This document shows positions 53,735-61,667 of a stretch of 64,000 bases of DNA, one piece after another; position 1 is the stretch's first letter; the number at the start of each line of letters is the position of its first letter. This DNA is from Alistipes sp. (GTDB lineage Bacteria > Bacteroidota > Bacteroidia > Bacteroidales > Rikenellaceae). The stretch lies in assembly GCA_017517705.1 (NCBI GenBank), contig JAFWYM010000016.1, positions 124,001 to 188,000 of the forward strand. The letters run 5' to 3'. Made by a program: the position numbers and the translations under genes. Under the pieces are notes generated by a model. The model was not told the origin of the DNA. It ran no database searches and saw nothing but the letters and a program-made list of their open reading frames with translations.

Positions 53735-55789
53735 ATGACTATGAAAAAGATATTAGCATTAGTTAGTGCGGTGCTTCTCTTGGCGTCGTGTGCCAAGGAG
53801 GCCGAACATCATATCGAGATGTCCTCGGGCGAGGGTGCTATGCGCTTAGGCGTGGCTATGCAGTCGGATGCCACCGAGGCTCAGAGTGTTGTTGTTAAGA
53901 TTTATAAGGTTGAGAACGAAGCTGAGACTCTTATTCGTCGTTACGACTCGCAGGAGGATGTTCCTGAGTACCTCGCGTTGCTTGCAGGCGACTATGTAGC
54001 TAAGGTGCAGGTCGGCCAGAAGCAGATTGTGTCGATGGACGAGAAGTACTACTACGGAGAGCAGCCCTTCACGGTTAAGGCCGGTGAGGTTGAGACTGTG
54101 ACGGTAGATTGTAAGGTGCAGTCTACGACCGTGCGCGTGGAGTACGACGCCACAGTAACCGAGAAGCTCGATGCGGGCTTCTTCACGACCATTGCCATCG
54201 ACGATGAGTACAACGCCACAGCCATCAAGAGTGGCGACGTACACGCCTTTACGCTCAAGGAGACGGGCGAGGGGTACATCATGATGCCCGAGGGCGAGAC
54301 ATCGCTCTTCTGGCACTTCGAGGGTAACCACCCCGTAGAGGGCGCCATCGTCAAGGAGGCCGTCATCGAGAACATCAAGCCCTCGGCAAAGTATACCATC
54401 AAGCTTAAGTACTCGAAGGATGCACCCGGCAGCTTCACCCTCGAGGCCACGGTGGATGAGAGCATGGAGGAGAAGGACGACACTATCTTCTTTAGCCCCG
54501 ATCCCACGATTCTGGGCGTAGGCTTCGACATGAGCGAGGAGCAGTCGTCGGCAGGTGCAGCACATGAGTATAAGGTGTCGGCACTGGCCACAATCTCAGC
54601 AATGCAGATTGTTGCCGATGGCAAGGAGTATGACATCCTGAACAACACCTACGACGGCATCACCGTAAAGAAGAATAACGACTTGGAATATATCGTGACC
54701 ATCACGGAGGCCTTCTTTGTAAACGTATCGGGCGGTCACCGCGACATCACGTTCCACGTCGAGGATGTCGACGGCGGTAAACTCAATAAGAGCGTCGTGT
54801 ATAACGTTCAGGGTGTTATGCCCATCACTACATCGGACTACGACTTGTGGTTTGGTAATGTGATCTTTAGGGCCAATGTCCTCAATGATGCAGCTACGGC
54901 CGTGAAGATTGCCTATCGTGCTAATGGTGGCGAGTGGACAGAGGTGGATGCCACGGCGGGTGCTGATGGCGTATGGACAGCCACAGGTAACGACTTTGCA
55001 GCAGAGAAGAACTACGAGTATAAGCTTGTGGTTGATGGCGTGGATGCGGGCATGGCTCTTCAGCACACCACGGCTGCAGGTGCTCAGATTCCCAACGGCG
55101 ATATGGAGGCATGGTCGGAAACTAACGGCGTTAAATATCCCTACGCTGCGGGTGCTTCGCCATTCTGGCTCACGGGTAACGATGGTGCCAAGATGGCCGG
55201 TGCGACACTTACTGAGTCGTCTACCGATGTGCGCTCCGGAAGTACGGGTCAGTACTCGGCATACCTCAAGTCGCAGTTTGCAAGTGTGATGGGTTTCGGT
55301 AAGTTTGCGGCGGGTAATCTCTTCACCGGAAAATTCACACTTGACGGCATGAATGGTACTGTAGGTTTTGGCCGAGACTTTAACTTCACGGCTAAACCTA
55401 AGGCCTTGTCGTTCTGGATGAAACATCGTGAGGGCACTATTAATGAGAACTCTGGCAACCCAGCCTCTGGCTTGGATAAGTGTACCGTCATGTTGATTTT
55501 GGCAGACTGGGAAGACACGTATAATGTAAATACGGCAGATCAGTCTACATTCTTCACGATGGATGACCTCAAGACGATGGATGGCGTTGTCGGTTACGCC
55601 TCGTACGAAACAACTGAATCGCAAGAGGAGTGGAAGGAGTACACCCTCGATATCATATACCGAGAGGATATGAAGAGTGTTAAGCCTAAGAAGCTGGTTG
55701 TGTCGTTCACACCATCGGGTTATGGCGACTACTTCTGCGGCTCAACCGACTCATGGATGTATGTCGACGACGTACGCTTCAACTATTAA
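53735..55789 (+). CDS. DUF4493 and PCMD domain lipoprotein, copy 1
   Basis: Lipoprotein of 684 aa (start at codon 1 or 3), lipobox Cys19 (LLASC). DUF4493 domain about 30-240, Ig-like stretch about 245-440, then a PCMD (putative carbohydrate metabolism) domain from IPNGDMEAWSE (about 448) to the end: FWLTGNDGAKMAG, GKFAAGNLFTGKF, YFCGSTDSWMYVDDVRFNY. This last domain is paralogous to that of the protein at 57536-59149. PCMD is thought to bind carbohydrate, but no enzyme activity is established. A terminator follows. Confidence 0.82.
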   Translation: MTMKKILALVSAVLLLASCAKEAEHHIEMSSGEGAMRLGVAMQSDATEAQSVVVKIYKVENEAETLIRRYDSQEDVPEYLALLAGDYVAKVQVGQKQIVSMDEKYYYGEQPFTVKAGEVETVTVDCKVQSTTVRVEYDATVTEKLDAGFFTTIAIDDEYNATAIKSGDVHAFTLKETGEGYIMMPEGETSLFWHFEGNHPVEGAIVKEAVIENIKPSAKYTIKLKYSKDAPGSFTLEATVDESMEEKDDTIFFSPDPTILGVGFDMSEEQSSAGAAHEYKVSALATISAMQIVADGKEYDILNNTYDGITVKKNNDLEYIVTITEAFFVNVSGGHRDITFHVEDVDGGKLNKSVVYNVQGVMPITTSDYDLWFGNVIFRANVLNDAATAVKIAYRANGGEWTEVDATAGADGVWTATGNDFAAEKNYEYKLVVDGVDAGMALQHTTAAGAQIPNGDMEAWSETNGVKYPYAAGASPFWLTGNDGAKMAGATLTESSTDVRSGSTGQYSAYLKSQFASVMGFGKFAAGNLFTGKFTLDGMNGTVGFGRDFNFTAKPKALSFWMKHREGTINENSGNPASGLDKCTVMLILADWEDTYNVNTADQSTFFTMDDLKTMDGVVGYASYETTESQEEWKEYTLDIIYREDMKSVKPKKLVVSFTPSGYGDYFCGSTDSWMYVDDVRFNY

Positions 55790-55800
55790 TAACTAAGCGA

Positions 55801-55845
55801 GATAGTGGCACCGCGAGGACTGCCACTATCTCTCCCCTTTATTTT
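55801..55845 (+). terminator. Terminator inside the surface-protein cluster
   Basis: Perfect 10-bp stem GATAGTGGCA / TGCCACTATC with a 10-base loop, then TCTCCCCTTTATTTT. It stands between the DUF4493/PCMD protein and the first beta-barrel gene, so part of the transcripts may end here, giving more of the lipoproteins than of the barrels. Confidence 0.75.
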
Positions 55846-55846
55846 G

Positions 55847-56668
55847 ATGAAGAAATTTTATTTAACAATCCTTGCCGTGCTCTCCGCAGTGGGCGTAATG
55901 GCTCAGGATGAGAGTATAGAATCCCCCACAAACAATGCTACGGAGGTCGCAGCTCCGCTCACGCCCAACGAGGCGCGTAAGCAGCGTGGCTTCTCGGCAG
56001 ATACAAACTTCGTACCCAAGGGTCAGTGGATATTCGGCGGTACGGCATCCTACTCGACACATAAGAATGCCGACTACAAGTTCCTTATCGTCGACAACAT
56101 CAACTCGGAGGGCTACACCGTAAACGTGAGTCCGATGATAGCCTATGCCCCATGGCGTAATATGGCTGTGGGTATACGCTTCGGCTACGGTCGCTCGCTG
56201 CTGGCGATGGATAGCGCCGCGCTGGCCTTTGGCGATGAGGAGTCGGGCATAAGCCTCACGGTGGACTACTTCCACCAGATTAAGCATAGCTACACGGGGT
56301 CGATATTTTGGCGTCCCTACATCCCGCTGGGGCGTAGCAATCGCTTTGCTATCTTCGCGGAGGTGCAGCTCAATATGACAGGCTCGCAGTCGAAGATAGT
56401 AATGGAGGATGGCACTATCGACCAGTACCAGAACTATCGCGGAACATACTCTCAAGGCTTTGGTGCCTCGTTGGCACTACAGCCCGGTATCGTGGCCTTC
56501 GTCACGAACAACACCGCACTGGAGCTCTCAATAGGCGTCTTTGGCATCGGCTACGAGCGCACGAAACAGACGAAAAACCAGATAGAGACAGGTATCGTCG
56601 AGTCGAGTAATATGAATTTCAAGGTCAACCTGCTATCGATTGGCTTTGGCGTATCGTTCTACCTCTAA
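55847..56668 (+). CDS. Small outer-membrane beta-barrel protein, copy 1
   Basis: Protein of 273 aa with signal peptide (MKKFYLTILAVLSAVGVMAQ, cleaved after MA). The start at 55847 is chosen because the upstream extension runs through the terminator hairpin. The mature part alternates polar and nonpolar residues, with aromatic girdle-like strand ends (WIFGGTASYSTH, NMAVGIRFGYGRS, GSIFWRPYIPLG, RFAIFAEVQLNMTGS) and ends in YL, as in 8-10-strand barrels. Similar overall layout to the next protein. Likely the outer-membrane part of the cluster. Confidence 0.75.
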   Translation: MKKFYLTILAVLSAVGVMAQDESIESPTNNATEVAAPLTPNEARKQRGFSADTNFVPKGQWIFGGTASYSTHKNADYKFLIVDNINSEGYTVNVSPMIAYAPWRNMAVGIRFGYGRSLLAMDSAALAFGDEESGISLTVDYFHQIKHSYTGSIFWRPYIPLGRSNRFAIFAEVQLNMTGSQSKIVMEDGTIDQYQNYRGTYSQGFGASLALQPGIVAFVTNNTALELSIGVFGIGYERTKQTKNQIETGIVESSNMNFKVNLLSIGFGVSFYL

Positions 56669-56681
56669 ACTGTAAGTCACT

Positions 56682-57536
56682 ATGAAGAGATTAATACTAC
56701 TACTTTTGGCGGCTCAGTTTACGATGATTGCGGCACACGCCGAGGAGCCCACAACCGCCACAACCGACAAGAGCACAACAACAGCTGTCGCCGAGGAGGG
56801 GGCTAAGACCAAGAAGTCTCCATTCCTGCCGACAAGTCGTCGCGTGGATAGAAATATCAATAAGAACAAGTTTGTCTTCAAGAACGAGTTTATGGTCGGT
56901 CTCGCAGCGTCGTATGGTACGCTCGATGCCTCGGATGCCGACATCATGCTTCTCTTGGATAACATCGACTTCGGCCTTCGCCGCACGCAGGTGATGCCCT
57001 ACATAGCCTACGCCTACAAGGATAACTGCTCGGTGGGTATGCGCTTCGGCTATGAGTATCTGAGTGGCAACCTCGGCAACCTCGACCTGGCGTTAGGCTC
57101 GGCTGCCGACCTCGCATTCTCACTCTCGGACATAGGCCTCAAGAGCGAGAATTTCGCATGGTCGCTATTCCATCGCAACTATATAGGCCTCGACCGTCGC
57201 GGCATCGTGGGCGCCATCCTCGAGACGGAGCTCCAGGTTAAGACCGGCACGTCGTCGTTCCATATGGGCTCGGGCGAAGATATAAACTATGCCCGCAACA
57301 AAAATTTTGCTGCGCGACTAAATTTCAACCCCGGTATTGCCGTTTATGTATTCCCCGAGGTGTGTGTCACCGTCACGGTGGGCATCGGTGGACTGAAGTA
57401 CAACCAGGTACGCCAGCAGGATGCCTATGGCGTGGAGACAGGACGTAGAGATCACTCTGCACTGAAGTTCAAGTTCAACGTGGCAGATATACAGATAGGT
57501 ATCGTGGCACACTTGTGGAACAAAAAGAAGAATTAA
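56682..57536 (+). CDS. Small outer-membrane beta-barrel protein, copy 2
   Basis: Protein of 284 aa with signal peptide ending AAHA-E (about 20) and a Thr/Ala-rich linker. Barrel strands resemble copy 1: FMVGLAASYGTLDAS, QVMPYIAYAYKDNCSVGMRFGYEYLSG, SLFHRNYIGLDRRGIVGAILETELQVKTG (in parts), and a C-terminal IQIGIVAHLW strand. The two copies follow each other by 13 bases, and the gene overlaps the following PCMD gene by one base (TAATG), which suggests coupling. Function unknown. Confidence 0.75.
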   Translation: MKRLILLLLAAQFTMIAAHAEEPTTATTDKSTTTAVAEEGAKTKKSPFLPTSRRVDRNINKNKFVFKNEFMVGLAASYGTLDASDADIMLLLDNIDFGLRRTQVMPYIAYAYKDNCSVGMRFGYEYLSGNLGNLDLALGSAADLAFSLSDIGLKSENFAWSLFHRNYIGLDRRGIVGAILETELQVKTGTSSFHMGSGEDINYARNKNFAARLNFNPGIAVYVFPEVCVTVTVGIGGLKYNQVRQQDAYGVETGRRDHSALKFKFNVADIQIGIVAHLWNKKKN

Positions 57537-59149
57537 TGATGAAAGCTATGATTCAGAGATTTCAATATATGGCTGTGGCACTGATACTGGCTGTGGGTGC
57601 TGTGTCGTGCATAAAGAACGATGTGCCCCACCCCGTTGTCAAGCTCGACATTCTGAGCCTCACGGCCGAGGGTACCATCGGAGAGACCAAGATCGACGCT
57701 ACGGCACATACCGTGGATATACTCCTCGAGGAGACCACAGATATTCGTAACGTAAAGATCACGGAGGTCACCATGACCGAGGGTGCCGAGTCGAGTGTCA
57801 CCTTCCCGGGTAGCTTCGACCTACGCAACCCCCTCTACGTTATGCTCTCGATGTATCAGGAGTATGAGTGGATTATTCGCGCCGAGCAGACCATCGAGCG
57901 TTACTTCCGCGTTGAGGGCCAGATTGGCGAGTCGGTCATCGACCCCATCAACCATGTTGCTACGGCGTATGTACCTATGGATGCCGACCTTAACGCTGTG
58001 AATATCACAGCCGTGAAGCTCGGCCCGAAGGAGATATCGAGCTACTCGCCCGATCCGCTTACGCTGGTATCGTTCGACGACACCGTGCGCCACGTTACGG
58101 TCACCTATCACGGCGACGTGGAGGAGATGTGGACGCTCTGCGTTGTCCCCACCGAGGTGGAGGTAGCCTTCTCGTCTGTCGACGCATGGGCTAAGCGTAT
58201 ATGGCTCTATGCCGAGGGTCGCAGCGATGCCGAGCTCGGCTTCAAGTATCGTAAGACAGGCGACCAGGAGTGGACTACGGTAAACGACATCACGATCAAT
58301 GGCGGTAGCTTCTCGGCATGCATCGAGGGCCTCGAGCCCCTCACGTCGTACGACGTCATCGCCAACTCGGGCGAGAGTGTCACGAGTGTGGTGACGGTGA
58401 CAACGGAGGATACCTTCGTTCTGCCTAATGGCGGCTTTGAGGATTGGTCTACCATAGACAATATCGTCTGCCCCTATGCCGAGGGTAGCGCACCCTTCTG
58501 GGGTACGGGTAACGATGGCGCCGCGATGGCTAAGACCACACTCACGGAGCCCACATCCGACGTGCGCCCCGGCAGTGCCGGTAAGAAGGCCGCCTCGTTG
58601 CAGTCTAAGAAGGCCGCACTTATGGGTATCGGCAAGTTCGCTGCGGGCAACATCTTCATCGGCGAGTTCGGTGGCCTCGTAGGTATCGACGGCCGCGTTA
58701 ACTTCGGCCGCCCCTCTACGGCACGCCCCGTGGCACTACACGGATGGGTTAAGTATAACTGCGGCACTATCGACGAGATTGGTCGCGTGCCCTCAGCCCG
58801 CCCCAACCTCCAGAAGGGCGACAACGACGAGGGTCAGATATTGATTGCCGTAGGTAACTGGACAGCTGAGGAGTATGGTGGCAGCGCCGAATGTCCCGTA
58901 GTGGTTTACACCAAGGATGAGAGCACCTACTTCAATAAGAGTGGCAAGAATGTCATCGGCGCGGGTGAGATGATACTCACGGAGTCTACCGATGGATGGA
59001 TGGAGTTTACCCTACCTCTGGAGTATGTGTCGACGAGCGCTGTGCCTACGCACATGATTATCATCTGCACGGGATCACGCTTTGGCGACTACTTCACCGG
59101 CTCGACACATAGCCTTATGCTTGTCGACGACTTGGAGCTGGTCTACTAA
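57536..59149 (+). CDS. PCMD domain lipoprotein, copy 2
   Basis: Lipoprotein of about 537 aa; the start at 57536 overlaps the previous stop codon (others at 57539 and 57548 are possible). Lipobox Cys25 (GAVSC). Two Ig-like repeats of about 90 residues follow (LSLTAEGTIGETKIDATAHT; YFRVEGQIGESVIDPINHVA), then a short Fn3-like part, then the PCMD domain from LPNGGFEDW (about 298) with FWGTGNDGAAMAK, GKFAAGNIFIGEF and YFTGSTHSLMLVDDLELVY. It shares the last domain with the protein at 53735 but has no DUF4493 part. It ends the cluster and is followed by a terminator. Confidence 0.82.
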   Translation: MMKAMIQRFQYMAVALILAVGAVSCIKNDVPHPVVKLDILSLTAEGTIGETKIDATAHTVDILLEETTDIRNVKITEVTMTEGAESSVTFPGSFDLRNPLYVMLSMYQEYEWIIRAEQTIERYFRVEGQIGESVIDPINHVATAYVPMDADLNAVNITAVKLGPKEISSYSPDPLTLVSFDDTVRHVTVTYHGDVEEMWTLCVVPTEVEVAFSSVDAWAKRIWLYAEGRSDAELGFKYRKTGDQEWTTVNDITINGGSFSACIEGLEPLTSYDVIANSGESVTSVVTVTTEDTFVLPNGGFEDWSTIDNIVCPYAEGSAPFWGTGNDGAAMAKTTLTEPTSDVRPGSAGKKAASLQSKKAALMGIGKFAAGNIFIGEFGGLVGIDGRVNFGRPSTARPVALHGWVKYNCGTIDEIGRVPSARPNLQKGDNDEGQILIAVGNWTAEEYGGSAECPVVVYTKDESTYFNKSGKNVIGAGEMILTESTDGWMEFTLPLEYVSTSAVPTHMIIICTGSRFGDYFTGSTHSLMLVDDLELVY

Positions 59150-59174
59150 GCGATGTACATACCATGATTATTGG

Positions 59175-59206
59175 GGCTGGCAATTTTTTTGTCAGCCTCA
59201 TTTTTG
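59175..59206 (+). terminator. Intrinsic terminator at the end of the surface cluster
   Basis: GGGGCTG pairs with CAGCCTC (with a G-T pair) around a T-rich loop, followed by ATTTTTG. The -7 box of the next gene directly abuts it. Confidence 0.75.
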
Positions 59207-59214
59207 TATCTTTG
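59207..59214 (+). promoter_or_regulatory. -7 box of the HAD phosphatase gene
   Basis: TATCTTTG ends 4 bases before the ATG at 59219. With the usual distance to the start of transcription the mRNA would begin at or very near the start codon, so it may be leaderless. The -33 match is weak. Confidence 0.5.
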
Positions 59215-59218
59215 TAGC

Positions 59219-59875
59219 ATGAAACCACGATTACTAATCTTCGACTTCGACGGCACGCTGTGCGATACGCGCCAAAATATCATCAAGGCCTTTCGTGCTA
59301 CGATGGAGGCCCTGAGCCTGCCCCTCAGGAGCGAGGCTGCGTGTGGTGCAACCATAGGCCTCACACTCAGAGATGGCTTTGCCGAGCTATACCCCACGCT
59401 TAGCGATGCCGATGTTGACCACGCCGTCGACACCTACCGCCGCATCTTTGCCGAGCACCGCCAGGAGTATATGCCCGCGCTGTTCCCCTATGTGGCCGAG
59501 GTGCTCGCCACGCTGCACCGCGAGGGCTACGCTATGGCCATTGCGACATCGCGCCTCACGGACTCGCTTATGCTCTTTATGCGCGCACACGCCATCGACG
59601 GCTACTTCAGCTATACCGTCGGCTCGGATAGCGTGGAGCACCATAAACCATCCGCGGAGCCTGCGAATAAGATTCTCGCAACGCTCGGCATTGCACCCGC
59701 GGAGGCCATTGTTGTGGGCGACATGCCGGTAGATATACTTATGGCACACAATGCGGGCATCAGAGCCGTGGGCGTAACCTACGGCAACGCCACACGCGAG
59801 GAACTAATCGCTGCGTCAGCCGACCATGTCATTGATGACATCCGCGAGCTGCATGCCATACTCGCGCAGCTGTAG
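59219..59875 (+). CDS. HAD-family phosphatase (phosphoglycolate phosphatase-like)
   Basis: Phosphatase of 218 aa. Start MKPRLLIFDFDGTLCDT at 59219; a 16-codon upstream extension runs through a terminator and is discarded. Motif I DFDGTLCDT (8-16) with two catalytic Asp, motif II in IATSRLTDS, motif III Lys in HHKPSAEP, motif IV GDMPVDILMAHNAG. The cap domain is the helical type of Gph/PGMB-like enzymes. Substrate open: phosphoglycolate, pyrophosphate or sugar phosphates are all possible. Confidence 0.87.
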   Translation: MKPRLLIFDFDGTLCDTRQNIIKAFRATMEALSLPLRSEAACGATIGLTLRDGFAELYPTLSDADVDHAVDTYRRIFAEHRQEYMPALFPYVAEVLATLHREGYAMAIATSRLTDSLMLFMRAHAIDGYFSYTVGSDSVEHHKPSAEPANKILATLGIAPAEAIVVGDMPVDILMAHNAGIRAVGVTYGNATREELIAASADHVIDDIRELHAILAQL

Positions 59876-60108
59876 GCGCAAGCGTATTATGTAGCGAACA
59901 TGGCCTATGCCTATGCCTATGCCCACGCGACGACAAAGAATATTCTAAAAGGTGCAATTGTGCCCCAATGGTGCAAAATGTGATAGCCCCAAGTAATAAA
60001 TGGCGTACACGAAACGTTATTTTGGCACGAGTGTTGTACATTACTCGTACAGCTACGTTGGCAACGAGACAACGTAGTTAGGTTTCTTCATTTATTTAAG
60101 TTTGGGTT

Positions 60109-60194
60109 AGTAGTTTTACAGAATTTGTTTCTGGAAGGCGAGCGGCAGTCGTGAGACTCCCGCTCGTTCTTTTTTTATATTCTGTAAAACTACT
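60109..60194. repeat. 86-bp element: hairpin terminator inside 16-bp inverted repeats (copy A)
   Basis: AGTAGTTTTACAGAAT (60109-60124) and ATTCTGTAAAACTACT (60179-60194) are perfect inverted repeats. Between them lies a hairpin: CGAGCGG, C, AGTC, loop GTGA, GACT, C, CCGCTCG, then TTCTTTTTTTAT. The 23 bases at 60113-60135 are identical to 60425-60447. GTGA is a GNRA tetraloop. Upstream, 59876-60108 holds only a CCTATG triplicate and a CTACGTTG...CAACGTAG hairpin, no gene. Confidence 0.8.
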
Positions 60195-60231
60195 GACGGT
60201 TCTCGCGGCGTGGCAGAGTAACCTGCGAGGT

Positions 60232-60350
60232 GTGATGTCTGGCACGTTGCGTTGCAACATTTAGGCTGTGAGGTACCGTTGCCATTTGTGAGCAAGCTCC
60301 CACGACACGATACCTCACAGCCTACGCCTATGGCGTCCGCCAAACATCAC
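60232..60350. repeat. Nested inverted repeat beside the mobile element
   Basis: GTGATGTCTGGC (60232-60243) pairs with GCCAAACATCAC (60339-60350) with one mismatch, and within it AGGCTGTGAGGTA (60263-60275) pairs perfectly with TACCTCACAGCCT (60311-60323). Weak pairing extends outward into the direct repeat at 60352. There is no open reading frame. It could fold as a structured RNA or be a recombination-site flank. Confidence 0.65.
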
Positions 60351-60351
60351 C

Positions 60352-60424
60352 CCTCTTCGCTCTGCGCAAACCTTAAAGAACGTTAGTAGTTTCGATTGGT
60401 GTTCCGCTGCGCTCCACAGATATT
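60352..60424. repeat. 73-bp direct repeat, left copy (possible attL)
   Basis: Matches 62878-62950 at 70 of 73 positions. It contains GTTAGTAGTTT (60382-60392), an 11-base string also found at 60106-60116 and in the right copy. No tRNA-like sequence is present. Confidence 0.8.
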
Positions 60425-60490
60425 GTTTTACAGAATTTGTTTCTGGAGTGCCGAGAGCCGTCGTGAGACGCCTCTCGGCTGCTTTTTATG
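60425..60490 (+). other. Hairpin element with GTGA tetraloop (copy B)
   Basis: Begins with the same 23 bases as copy A, then GCCGAGAG, C, CGTC, loop GTGA, GACG, C, CTCTCGGC and TGCTTTTTATG. Compared with copy A, both stems have changed while pairing is kept, and the C-C mismatch and GTGA loop are unchanged. The copy directly abuts the left direct repeat. It can act as a terminator; the unusual conservation suggests an RNA or recombination role as well. Confidence 0.7.
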
Positions 60491-60514
60491 GGGTTTTGAG
60501 CCATATTTGGGAGA

Positions 60515-60554
60515 GTGTGAAATTCGCACATTTCACACAAAGTGTGTATATTTG
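60515..60554 (+). promoter_or_regulatory. Promoter and operator-like palindrome of the recombinase
   Basis: GTGTGAAA (60515-60522) and TTTCACAC (60531-60538) form a perfect inverted repeat 8 bases upstream of TATATTTG (60547-60554), a -7 box. An overlapping CACAC...GTGTG also exists. A regulator bound there would control the recombinase. Confidence 0.55.
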
Positions 60555-60575
60555 TGCGCAGAAAGCGGCCAAAAA

Positions 60576-61667
60576 AGCGGCAAGCTGAAGGATCGCAATG
60601 TCATCGACACCTGCGAGGACATTATCCGCGAGTGGCGTCAGGCTGTCACTTCGCTTGGCTCGGCCGTCGATGCAATGTCATGCGCCGAACTCGTTGCAGC
60701 CATCAAACAGCAGAACAAGGATACATACGGTTTCCGCCTCGACTTCGTGGAGTACATCCGCAAGGTGGCGGCCAAGAAGAAGAAAGCCTCCACGGCGCAT
60801 ACGTATCGCATCGTCGCCAACTCGCTCGAGCGCTATGCTGATGGTGCTGTGCTGGATGTATCAGCCATTACCTCGAAGCTCCTCAGGGAATATGAGCAGT
60901 GGTTGCGAGATGAGGGTATCGCACCCACCACTATATATCTATATATGTCGCAACTCAAGGCTGTGCATAACGCTGCACGCGCGGAGTATAACGACGAGGA
61001 TGGCGGCAAGATACGCATCCCACAAACGTCCTTCACGCGATATAAGATGCCGACACTTCCTGCGCCATCAGCGCGTGGTGTAGACCTCGCAACACTTCAG
61101 GCTATCGCCAACCTCGAGGATGAGAAACGTATTAACTCGCGCCGCAACTTCGGGCGCGACATGGTTATGCTCTCCTTCGCCCTCGGTGGCATGAACTATG
61201 CCGACTTATGGAGCCTTGCGCCCTCGGCACTCCATGGCGATTATATCGAGTATCGCCGACAGAAGACTAAGGACTCGCGCGGTGATGGCGCCCTCTATCG
61301 TGTGCGCATCGAGCCGGAAGTGCTGCCCCTTGTCGAGCGCTATCGCGATCGCACCGGAGCTCACCTCTTCAACTTCCACCTCCGATATACGGAGAAGAGC
61401 TTTAAGATCGTAGTATCTCAAGCTGTCAACGCGCTGGAGGAGAGTGTGCCATACTCGCGCCACTACACCTACTATGCTGCGCGTCACACCTACGCCTCGC
61501 TCGCACGTAACGCTGTCGGGCTCGATAAGTACACCGTGCATGAGCTACTCAACCACTCCGACAACGAGATGCGCATTACGTATAGATACATCGAGTGTGA
61601 TTGGCAGCGACTGTTCGATGCGCATCGCAAGGTTATAACCCTCGTCGATTGGTCGAAGATTGGATAA
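60576..61667 (+). CDS. Tyrosine recombinase/integrase lacking its N-terminal arm domain
   Basis: Recombinase of 363 recognisable residues. From SGKLKDRNVIDTCEDII on it follows Bacteroidetes integrases: a SAM-like core-binding domain (about 30-130 of this segment) and a catalytic domain with GGMNYADLW, the KTKDSRGDG region, YYAARHTYASLARN (catalytic Arg, His), ELLNHSDNEM and the tyrosine in TYRYIE. The usual arm-binding domain before SGKLKD is absent; the reading frame is open further upstream only through non-coding repeat DNA. The first ATG is at 60675; I cannot fix the start. The first catalytic Arg (usually TRG/TGLR) is not seen, as in some Bacteroidales relatives. Probably a truncated or altered integrase. 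Confidence 0.78.
   Translation, partial: SGKLKDRNVIDTCEDIIREWRQAVTSLGSAVDAMSCAELVAAIKQQNKDTYGFRLDFVEYIRKVAAKKKKASTAHTYRIVANSLERYADGAVLDVSAITSKLLREYEQWLRDEGIAPTTIYLYMSQLKAVHNAARAEYNDEDGGKIRIPQTSFTRYKMPTLPAPSARGVDLATLQAIANLEDEKRINSRRNFGRDMVMLSFALGGMNYADLWSLAPSALHGDYIEYRRQKTKDSRGDGALYRVRIEPEVLPLVERYRDRTGAHLFNFHLRYTEKSFKIVVSQAVNALEESVPYSRHYTYYAARHTYASLARNAVGLDKYTVHELLNHSDNEMRITYRYIECDWQRLFDAHRKVITLVDWSKIG

Noticed and set aside
59876..60430. tRNA, tmRNA or SRP RNA
   Set aside because: No T-loop, anticodon arm or known core motif was found in the hairpin-rich segment.
60396..60575. TTG start for the recombinase inside the direct repeat
   Set aside because: The extra 60 residues are translated repeat and terminator DNA without similarity to the integrase arm domain.
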